Source: Sinonovacula constricta
Taxonomy: Eukaryota; Mollusca; Bivalvia; Cardiida; Solecurtidae
Reading direction: 5' to 3'
Length of the DNA stretch: 64,000 bases
NCBI GenBank assembly: GCA_007844125.1
Contig: CM017572.1
Coordinates: forward strand, 25,005,879 to 25,069,878
Shown one piece after another: positions 39,601 through 51,672 of the stretch. The position numbers and the translations under genes are program-made. A model generated the notes under the pieces. The model was not told the origin of the DNA and did no database searches. It saw nothing but the letters and a program-made list of their open reading frames with translations. Positions within the stretch are counted from its first letter, which is position 1, and every line of letters starts with the position of its first letter.

Positions 39601-42600
39601 TTGCAAACAATTCCTTTGTCAGGTTTTCTATTGTAAATCCATAGCAAATTTTGTACATAAAACCTTCATAACTTTTCCATTATTCTACTGTTTTCGCATC
39701 TTATGTAGCTTAATTAAGCTTATTTTAAGCTGAACGTATTTCGAATACACAGCCACCCTTTACAAACCATTATCATGATTTTACAAGTCCAATGTGTTTC
39801 ACTGTTTTCTTTAAATTGGGTATAAATGGCTATGGTTAGGCAAAATATTGAATAGAATATTTAGGATTGAGATCAAACCACAAGTGCATAGATCTGCATC
39901 ATCGGAAGACATCTCAACTTGAATGTTCTCACCCTGACTAGGACTCGAACCCACACGATTTGATTTTTAGGCTTCAACCGCTATTAATGCTATGCTGCTG
40001 CTGCTGACACTGTTACTATACTTATATTTATTATAAAAAATGGTTTTAAATTATTATTATTATAATTATTATCTTAATATATAATTTTATTACATGTATT
40101 ATTATTATTATCATGATTATTATAATAAATGTCATGATTATTATTTTATAATTACATGTATTATTATTATTATTATTAATTGTCTTTATGTTTGTATTAA
40201 TTTTGAATGTGTAGTTTAGAATATGTAGACTAGTATATGTAATACCCCCCTCCACTTCTTCATCGAACCATTACTGAGACACTATGTTCACTTGCAGTAT
40301 ATCTTTCAGTAACAGCCGAGTGGACTCTAACATCAGTCAGAATAATCTCAAAGATAACTTGAACAAGGAGTTGTCGCTACAACTATCTGGAGTACCTAGC
40401 TCCACGACACATCGACGTCTTGATCACTCACCATCAGATATTGGTAAGTGTCACGTGGCCTCATCTAAATATGGTTGATACTCTTAATTTCAAACGTGAC
40501 TGTGGACCGAAATCATCGCCTACGTGTATTGGTAGTATGTATTGGTTTCGAATTGTCAGTTTGATCGGCTATTCTCATGCTTGGAAATTGGTAAGTATTC
40601 ACGTCTTATCACAGGTTTGTTTAGTCGATAGTGAAATTTGTGCAAATAAAGATTTACTCATAGAAATTGGTAAGTATTATGTGGAATAAAACTTGTATTC
40701 TAACATTTACCTGCTTTGGCAAAAATAACCCTGTTATATTAAAATGGAGAGCTGACCAAAAAAAGTTATCATGTTTAGATGATGGTAAATCTCCCTCTCA
40801 TTGACTGGAATACAAAGTTTTAAAAAACAGATATGGTTTGAGTGAAATTATGTTAAAGGTGATAATCATACTCCTATATAGGTTATTCTTTGTCTTATCA
40901 GTTACAGTTGATATTTGGTATCTTTCAATTTTTTGGCGATTCAGGAACAAATAAAAACTTGACATATCCGTAAACGTCATTTCCCCTGAATCAGGGGCGG
41001 ATGCAGAAAATTTTGGGTGGGGTGGGTATGAATCAATATCCATTTAACTTTATTGCAGTTTTTTTTATAGTTTTTTTAAGTTTACATGTTTGTGTTCTCA
41101 CAACTCTACTCTTTTACCTGGTTGGTGGGAGGGGGTTTTATCCCCCCATTCCCACCACCTGGATCAGTCCCTGCCATGGAATGTCTATATAATTTGTGTA
41201 GTTTTAACTTCTTATATATTTTCCATTATTCACAGGTTGATTCATAGTAATTTGCATGACATTTTGGAGTTATATGTAAATTCCATTTGCTTTCCTGAAA
41301 AACACTATATTTTTAGTATAAGCTAATGTTTTATGTGATAAATTCACAAGTTGTTTTATCCATTGTTTTTAAGACATACCATTCCTTATTTCTGCAAGAA
41401 ATAATTAAAACTAATAAAATTTACAGGTTCTGTAGTAAATAATAATGTCCAATTTGTCTTCGTTGGCCTTTGTTAGTAATACAGTGTTTTTGGTTTTTAT
41501 TTTGTTTTGATTACTGAGCTTTATCACATCAAAACGGTTGTAATAATTGATATTTGATTCATCAGCCAGAAAGCAAAAGATCAGGTGTCCCAGGAAATGT
41601 TCACCAGTCAAGTGTATTTTAATATACTGTATTATAATATATATTATATTATACTTCATTATACAATACCTCACCTTGCTGTCACTTGTTACAACAACAC
41701 TAGCTTAGTTAATTGTTTATTTGCATTCAGACATCAGTTAAATACTCCATGTGTATACAGATCTCTTTCCTAACTCCCACACAGGAGAGTTTCAAAACAG
41801 AAGATATTCCCTTACATGTAATGCCAGGTAATACTAAGATTTATCTCCCTTGTACCGACAAAGCACTTCATATCGAGTTGAAGATTTTTTCAATTTGTGT
41901 AAATACACATGTTATGTCAATAATGCAATAATAATTTCTCTTTACTACATTGCTGTTGTAAGTGGTGGTGTTTCTGGTGTTTGCAGCTAGTTCAACTCGC
42001 AGTAGCAGCATTGATTTGCCGCGCCAGAACACCAACAATAGCCAGGACGAGCCAGGCTTCGGTCAGCCCAAACCCATGCTACCATATAGCTCCATGTTCA
42101 TATTTGGTCCCACAAACCCGTAAGTACTTTCACTCTTAGTTTGATTTAAACATGTATTAAATTTATAATTCAAAGTGCTTCAAAGCTATGCTCTTTACGT
42201 AAATAGGTATATATAGTTGTATAGATTCTTTACATGAAATTGAACTTCATTTCAGAATTTAACTAAAGATAACTTGTAAATTTTATCCAGGATTCGTAGA
42301 TTTTGCCACTTCGTGGTGAATCTGCGGTACTTTGACCTGTTCATCATGATCGTCATCTGTGCCAGTAGTATCGCTCTCGCTGCGGAGGACCCCGTCAAGG
42401 AATCTTCACAACATAACAAGATCCTCAACTACTTTGACTACGTCTTCACTGGTGTCTTCACCATCGAGCTCATTCTCAAGGTAACTTTTTATGTCTTTAT
42501 CTCCGAAAAAAAAAAAAAATACTATTATTATGTTTGTTTACAATTCTTAATTAATTGAAATTGCTTACATGATAAAAATAACATCAAACCATGCACTTAT

Positions 42601-45600
42601 TTCATTGATAAATAATTCTGTACAAAAGGAACCTTATATGGTCAAACTTTGGTCATTCTAACTCGGGCTGTCCGAAGGAGATGTATTATTCGAAGTCGTT
42701 GATCAGTCCCATTTTTTTCTTTATATACCGGTAGTTTAATGTTAAAAAATCAGATTAATCATTTGTATTAATCAAAGCTTCGGCATTATTCGAAAGTTTT
42801 GGTCCACAACTTACAGCTTAAATGCTATCTTCACACATCTTTTCCAAAGCCTGATAGCATCACGACCATTGTGTATTGCTACCAGTCAAACTGTGAAGTG
42901 AGGTTACTCTAGTAACATTGATGTTGGCTTCGTTACTTGGTTGCTTGAAGTTTTTAATTGAAAATGACTGACAATTCACAATGGTTGGTTAACTACACTA
43001 CACTGCCGTTAGTAATGCTTGAATCCCCACCCCTTTCCTTGATACCGCTGCCACCTGAGGCTGAGTCCTGCTGGCTAGGCCCACCCTCTACCGATTCCTC
43101 GTACAACTCATATACCTCCCACTGTGATCACAGTGCAAAGTCAAATAAGGCCACATTCCTATTTTCAATGTCTTTAATATGACAACCTTTCAGTGCATCT
43201 AGGTGTTGAGAATAAATACAACATGGATTTGGTATATCAGGTATATCGGGTGAATGGTTAGTGATTCGTACTGAAGCAACAATTGGCTATTCACAGGTGA
43301 TTGATCTTGGAGTAATCCTTCATCCCAAATCGTACTGCAGAGACTTGTGGAACATCCTGGATGCCACGGTTGTCATATGTGCTCTCGTCGCTTTCTTCTT
43401 CACGTAAGTTGAATCACTGTCTTCAGCGTTTTCTCATTTTCATTGATGTTTCAATTGTTTTAAAACTTTTTAAATGTTGTAATTTAATAACATAATATGC
43501 ACATATGTGTCCTTTGCTTTGTTTTTATCCAAATTACAACTAACCATGAAAAAAAAAATTATTGTGTGTTTAACCCAAGTATTTACTAACACTTAAGTAT
43601 ATGTATTTATATTCAGACCAATTTGCTTAACACGTTTTACAGGCTAATACCTTTCACCGTGCAAGCAACAAACTTATATCACCATTTATTGTAAATACTT
43701 GCTACATTTACACTGAAATTTGCACTTTTTGTAAATGAAACTTTATAAAAATTTACTGTTTTTGTAATTATTATTCTAATTGTAAGCTGATTATACCCTG
43801 TTTATGTTAAAGTTCATCATAATAGGAACTGTATGATGATCTTTCATAAGTGTCGGTTTGCCATAAAACCCGAAATGCAAATACAAATGATTTATTTCAT
43901 TTACATTTTTTAGGGTTAGCTTAGATTGCAGATCAACTATGCATTGCAATCATTAGATAGGAACACATTGTGATTCTAATCATTTATCTTCATTTCCTTT
44001 TAAATAAAAAACAACGTATAAGTTAAAAAAACAACATATTTTTAATTAAAATGACTTAAGTAATACATTTACATTCTTAAGATACAACTTTTTGTTAAAA
44101 TTAAAGATCAAAGAGGTATACATATAAATTTGGTGCAAATTGGCTTTGTTTCAATAACATTCTGCAGAAACAACATTCAGTTTATAAATTTGTCTAGTTC
44201 TTAAAATTGACAATGGTGTCCTTCCCTTAAAAATAGATCCTTGTTTACATTGAAACATAAAGTTCAGCATATTTATTTTATTATTAGTTCCGAGTCCTTC
44301 CCATAATCATAAAAAAAAAAAATTCCATTGAAACTCAAAATTCAGCATAGTAATTTTTCTAGTTCTCAAAATCAACAGCATTCAGATTATTTCTTTTCTA
44401 ACATAAATCCTATTTTTTTCAAGTTTACCCTGTTTTCGCTTTATATTGTGTTTCTCTAAATATTATGTTTTAAAAACAAGTTTCACTAACCTTCAGAATT
44501 CTTGCAGCATACGTGAGAAAGGGTGGGAGTCCAAAGTATTCAAAGCTTTTAAACTAACACGCCAGTAGATAAACAAACAGTGGAGTGGTTTTAAGTGATC
44601 GTGATATAGTTGAGTTTCAGAATCGGGGGAGTTTTTCTCACTCTTAGTCATTTAATAGCCTTTAAATTAAATCATGTTTGAATTTAGTAGAATCATCTTG
44701 CGAGTTCATTAAGTACCCTCTACATAAGGTGTTATTTATTAACTAGAGGTGGTATCCGACAGTTTGGACCAAAGATTTTTTTTCTCAATCAAAATAGTAA
44801 TTGATAGTGAAAAGGTCCTGCAAAAGGCTGATCATGTATTCTTCTCTGGCATCAATATCTATTTTTAGCAGAGATCACTGTTGTGTTTATTTATAGCGAT
44901 GGAAAGAATGAAAATTTCAAGTGCTTTTTTTTATCAATTGGTAAGGTCTAACAATATAGGTACATGTAGTGTTGAAAATCAGCTTTACTGAGACTAAGGT
45001 ACGAGTTTATGCAAAAATTGCTTCATTTTACCCAAACAGTGAAAGATATTGTTTCATGCATTTTGTGTAGGCAAACTGTCGGATGCCACCTTTAACTAAC
45101 TTCCAGTTTCTTCTCCAAACCACTTGTTGCTGTCACTCTCCATGATATTCTCAAGTGAGACAGTTTTAGTGGGTAACCACAAAATGAATGTCAGATCGAT
45201 AATAGCAAAATTTACAATAATAAATCAGAGTAACTCCCCTTATATGGAGCTTTAGATAGAGGATAAATGCCACACACAATCACTGCTTCATGTAGGACAT
45301 GTGTGTGTACATGTGGTATGTGTGATAGTAAGTGGTGTGAAGTTATGTGTGAGAAATAGACTCTAGACTCCGTCTGTTTTAGTTGATGATTGCACTTTAT
45401 GTATGTGAGAAATAGACTGTGGCCTGTTTTAGATGCGCTGTATGTGCTTTTAATGTTTTTGTGTCTGAGAGCGTGTGTTCGTGCGTGCGAACACGTGTTC
45501 ATTTTTTGCTTAAACTTTTGCTTTTTGATGCTGCAGTCAGATTGAACTCAAATAGCCCAAGACAAAGGCTGTTTTTGTGAAATTACTTGACAGTGCTTGT

Positions 45601-48600
45601 GGGGTTTTCCTGTAAAAGAGTTAGACTTTTGTGCTTATTAAACAAACTAAATAAATTTAATTAATATTGTCAGCATTTTTAAAAAAGAAACAAATTAAGC
45701 GAAGAATTATTTATGCGTATATATACCTTGACCTTTGGTTATTTGAAGTCGTTGGAACTGCCGATCTACTTCGAATATTGCATACTTGGAATAATCCAAA
45801 TTGCCTCCACTTACAAAATTATTCAACTAGGACTCTGCCATAATTCTCAACATATTTCCGTATGTAATTCTGTACATATTTCAATTTTAAATATACAACT
45901 ATGTCCCTAGATTAAAAAACTATACAAAGACGATGCAATATTGAAAGTCCTTACTTTTGAATGGCTGCAATAGCTCAGGTGGTAGAGCATCAGCTTGCGG
46001 ATCGGTAGTTCGTGGGTTCAAACCCCGGCCGGGTCAAACCAAAGACTTTAAAGTTGGTAGTAGTGGCTTCCCTCCCAACGCTAAGGGGATAGCATTACGC
46101 CTGACTCGTCGGTGTCAGTATAATAGACAGGCCGGGTTCAGTCCCTGGGCACCTCATAAGTGCCCCTGTGCTATAATGATAAGAAATGTTGCTGCACAGT
46201 ATCGGCAAAAATGCCGGAAAATCCCAATCCTCATATTCTTGTCTAACAGGCACTTGTATGACTTACTTAACTTGGTTACATAGTTACAGATGAAGATATT
46301 GACAGTAATAACGTTTCATTCATAGTTCATCTGTAATTTTGAAAATTCACCTGACTTTGTTGTTTTTCTCTAAATGAGATAAAAGGGTTATATTAAATGT
46401 ATTTTTTAACTTGTAATAATAGATTTAAGGCTGAACCAGTCTACTTATAAACCCTTAACCATGCAGGTTCTGCAAATGATTGTTTATGGTTTGTAAAGGC
46501 ATAAAATGGCGTATACATGCAGGAAATGGTTTTTAGTTAATAGAACTTTTTACTGTTACATTTTTTTTAATTTGACACTTTTAATGTGCACTAATAATTA
46601 ATGTATTAATTACAGTTTGCATATGATTAATGAGAATTGCGCCTTTGTGAGACAGTTGAACTAAGTTGCTAAACATAATAACATTTGTCTTTATAAGACT
46701 GTTTAAAAATTTTGCTACATAAATGGTGCCACTGTTGTATTAAGCCAAAACATAAGCAGGGATAGTCAACCTTGCACTGGAAAATAAGAAAAGGTTGTAT
46801 GTCAGTAAATACAGATATTAAAATATGAACTACCACTTGACAAAAGCATACAGAGTAAATGTAAAAGTGACAATACATACAGTAGACGAAACCCAGGTTA
46901 GGCGTAGACTTTCTTAGCGTTTTGGGTATTTTTAAATTTTCAATTATTTAAACTGGTTATGCAGGTGTGTAAAGTGCGTAATGGCAGATATGCGTCTGGT
47001 AGCACGTTGACAGTTTTACACTGTAAAACTGTTAATTAAAATTGAGGTATTATAAAATAATTCTTGTTAATTTTATTTTTTAAGTCCGGTGACATTTTGT
47101 GCCAAATTTTGCTTAATAATAACAAAAATACTAGCAAAACTTGTAAGCAAAATGCCATCGTATACCACCAGTATAATTGGACCGTTCCAAAAGGGTCAGT
47201 GAAGCCTGTTTATATAAACTAGCTTATCCAATCAATGCAAGTGTTAACCTTGTGCTGAGTGGTTGACCTACTTTATACCAAAAAATATGCACACTTATTC
47301 GTCATACTGTTTGTGATTAATTTAAGGTAGGCGTGGTCTAAAACTGCAAGAATAACAAAAGTGGGAGGAGTTAGGTACAAATCGTGGAATGGTCCATTGA
47401 ACATAAGAATTATAAGATTGATATTGTGTTTATAAAGAGGATTGAAAAGATGTTAATGTTGTATCATGTTTTCTGCCCTAGCTGTTGTAATGGAGCAAGG
47501 TCATGCTGAAAATCACACATGCAATTTAGTTGTTAAATATCGTTCATTATCATAGCTTTACATTAATATTGTAATTGCTATTATTACTATTTCTATTATT
47601 ACTGTTATTATTATTTTTATTATTATTATTATTATTATAACTTTTATTATTGTTAATTTTAATTAATTATTATAATTATCATCATTATCATCATTATGAC
47701 TATTATTTATTCTTCTTCTTCTTCTTCTTCTTCTTCTTATTATTATTACTGTTATTACTATCAACATCATCATTACCCATATATTCATAAAATAACCTTT
47801 GTTATCGTCATCAGTATGTTTACAAAATATCATCAGTATGTTTACAAAATAGCACGTTTCTTTTCTGTATTTTATTGTAATTATGTAATTGTGCAATTGC
47901 ATTATTTTGTTTATTCAACTTTCATAAAATAAAATTAATTGGTTAATTTTGGTGCATTGTACATTATATATAGGAAAGGCTTATAATGCGTGTGTGACTC
48001 TCTCATGACGTTGGTCTTAAGTCATTCACCGCTTTTCCCGAGGCTTGTAGCATCATCTCTATAGTTAGTTACATGCTTTGTTGTCTTTTTTCTTTCTAGA
48101 TCCTCTGACGAGTAAGCTATCTCACAAACATTGATAAATAAGTATTGATATGATAGTATGTTTTGGAAATGTATACATTATGAATTGTTTTTATAACTAT
48201 ATTGATCATGAAATGAACTTTTTTTTTCTTCTTTTTGTTGATGAAATTGAGTCAAGTTATGTTGTATTGTTATCTGAATGACATATACCCTTTAAAGGCA
48301 TTTTCCATACACAAGTGTCGACCATTGAGAAAGTTTGTAGTGGTTAAAATGATATTGAAATATGAGATATTGCCAAGAGATAGATATAGCAATGTTGACT
48401 GCATTGAAACAGCAAAATTATCGACTTGAGTGGTGCGACTGCATCGTCTATTTGTCACTTCTCTGACTTAATGTTGGAAGGTCTTCCAGCTCTGACATGC
48501 GGTGTGCCACCAAAATAGCTAGACATCGCTATAATGATCGTAATTGGTCGCTGCAATGTATTTCAAAAAGCAAAGCAAAACAAAAACATACAATATTATT

Positions 48601-51584
48601 TTGTAACACTTAAGCAACCTGTTTAAGCGAATTTGATTTTAGGTATGTTGAATGTTCAGAACAGTATTTAAGAACTAGTGACAATAATTTTTAAAAACAT
48701 TTACAATACAACACGGATTTTTAAAGCATAAGCTTGTGACTTAAGTGAACTTAAACATCCAGGACATTTCACCTCACACCAATTTAACAAAGGTTAATTT
48801 TTTTTAAATGGTAGGATAAAATGTTAGGCGTTAAAATTAGAATGAAGAGCTCCCATGGCTGATCAGTTAGATTTGTGACTTGTAACTCCTCAGCACCTCG
48901 CCACGTGAGTTAGTGTCCCGGGTTGGGCTGATAACTTTCATGTGGGTAGGTTTTCAGACTAACCTGCCGTGTTCTACTCAGGCTTAAGTCGTCTTCCATA
49001 AATAATTAGCTGGATGACCATAATTTATGCTGGTGCGATGCAACTAAAAACAAATGTGATGTAACAAAAAACAAAACAATTTAAATGCTTTGAATTAAAT
49101 CTTATGTATGCCTGATAAAGAATGCCTAATAAGACGTTGTGATGACCTGATAACATGACACTTGTGTATGTGAGAATTGCCTGTATATAGCCGATTATCT
49201 TTGCTTTTAGTAAAATTCACATTTTGATAACTGAAACATATACGATTTACGTGTTCACAACAAGATATTGACCATGCTCATTATTGTTTCTCACCTTTGA
49301 TTTTTTGTACTGTCATGTTTGTGTAAATCACCAAAAAATATATAGGAAATAATTCGGAATGACACTTTGTAATAAAAATGGTCAATCATTTGATTTTTTA
49401 ATTTTAGTTTTGTCTTTTTGTAAATGTGCAAATAAAATATATATTCCTTGTGTAATCATCAAGCCAGTTTTATTTAGTTGGTTTTTGTTTCAAACATATG
49501 TTTAAAAAAATGCCATTGTTTTATACATTAAATGCAGTTATTCCAGGGCATGATATTTTTAAACTCAATCATTAATTGTAATCCACTGCTATAAATTAAC
49601 ACTATCATATGGGAAACTATTTCCTATTTCGTAATATAATATTAAATAAATTTGATTGTTGTTAAAATAATTAAATAGTTTTGTGTTATGATGAATACTT
49701 TAGGATATAAAATTAAAGTTAATGTGACATGTTTAAATTCCATTTTTGGGAAAATTGTTATGACGGTGTATACCAGAAAAGGAAACCCTAACAGAATTAG
49801 TTATTGTCACACACATGTACATGTCTTTAAAAGAATCTAAATGAAATATTTTCTTCTATTTGTATGCAAATCTCTGGTGTATTTGTCCGGCGCTGTTTGT
49901 ATAAAATAATCATACTGTTTGAAAACAATGTATGGATCATGCAAAATGCTGGAAGTCTTTGTTCACCTGTTAATTTCCTTGTTACATGAAACATTTTGAT
50001 TGTAGGTGTAATATTGAGGTGGTATCTGACAGTTTGCTTTTATCAAATACTGTATACGACCTCACCTGGTGGCGCAATCAGTAGAGTATCGACTCCAGGT
50101 ACGGGAGGCTCAGGGTTCGATCCCGTTCCGTGACATACAAAAGTCATTAAAAATGGTAGTTGTATAGCTCCCTTGCTAATGCTCAATCAAATATAAGGGT
50201 AGTTCCACGACTGGTTGGCCAGGTGTCAAGATAATGTGACTGGGTGTGGTATCGTGCCAGGTGTTCATGACATGATATACACAGTGAAGGCAGCACTATA
50301 TCTGCTTCAAGTGGACGTCGTCTTTATCATTTCGTTGGATCATTTCATTTAACAATTTATTTGAATATTTGTGAGAGATAAAACTGTTTCAAACTGTCAG
50401 ACACCACCTTTAAAGTACTTTGATTAATATAAAGATCTTCTGTTGTCATAGCATAGGTTTGTTGAGGAGACAAGGCCAGGCAAGCTCCTAAGTAGCTTGT
50501 TTACATATTGTTTTTGGTCCTTTGTCTGTTTTTTGTACATAAAGTTATTAATTTTTTATTTCTGAAAAACTGCATTTAATTATTTCTGTAATATCAAAAT
50601 GTGTTTAGTAAGGTGTCAAAATCACAAATCTAAATAAAAAAGGAATATATTGTTATGTTTAGGATTTATAGCTTACTTCAAAGTGTATATCTTTTTATAG
50701 CAATGCAAACATACTTAGGTAAGTGTTAATATCGTCAGTTTGTTGACCTTGGCAACTGCAGCTGCACTGAATGTCACATGACAATAATCAATGCATGCTA
50801 GCAAGTAAATGGATTGTTATAACAAAAAGTTAAGCTTGTTTTGGTTTTGTTCATTTTAAGTTGAAAATGGCCATTTTAAAATCGTGACAAAATGATAATG
50901 GAATAAAATGACTACAGTACATTTTGCATATGTATATCTATTAACGAATTAATAATTTTCAAAAGAGGAATAGAAACATAATTGCTATTTGATCACAGGT
51001 GATTTATAATCTTTCTTTTTTTTTTATTTTCCTACTGGATTTAAAACAGAAAGTTTATGAATATGCAAATATTTACAGTTACCTTTATCAACAGACTCCC
51101 GAATGTTGTATGTCCTGTTTTAGAATACAAATCGTGGACGCCCGTGGCATAGTTTTCGAGTCGCCGACTATTAACACTATGATTGCATTTCCCCCCACCG
51201 TGTGGGTTTGAATCACATTCAGGGCGAAGGACTTACATGTAATGTGGGAAGGTCTTCCAGATGACTTGTGTTGCACCGGTGGTTCTTCCCAGACATTTGT
51301 TTGGGGGTCTTCCTTCACCAAAACAGCTGGACGTAGCTATAATGATCATAATTGGTCGCTGCGATGTATTTTCAAAAACAAAACAAACTGAATACAAATC
51401 TTTCTTCTGGATATTCATTTTTATGCCAGATAGATGTGTAGATGTTTTTAGTCTATTTTAGTTGGTTTCAATCTCATGAACATTAATTGTAATTACTGCA
51501 CACTTAACGCATAGCGCAAACAATGTCCTTTTGCTGGTAATAGACATATCATTATATTATCAATATATTATATAATATATATGT

Positions 51585-51672
<88 letters not shown>

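Noticed and set aside
40613..40669. Possible small exon between TTATCACAG and ATTGGTAAGT
   Set aside because: In the phase required by the preceding exon it meets a stop after five codons.
44515..44567. Possible extra exon after TTCTTGCAG, reading [20 protein letters not shown] then stop
   Set aside because: In phase with the IIIS3 exon, but it has no similarity to Cav2, no good donor before the stop, and could be chance.
45963..46040. tRNA-like sequence (also at 22119, 53038, 6531, 17691 and other sites)
   Set aside because: These have A- and B-box-like motifs, but they are heads of SINEs with conserved downstream bodies, not functional tRNA genes.
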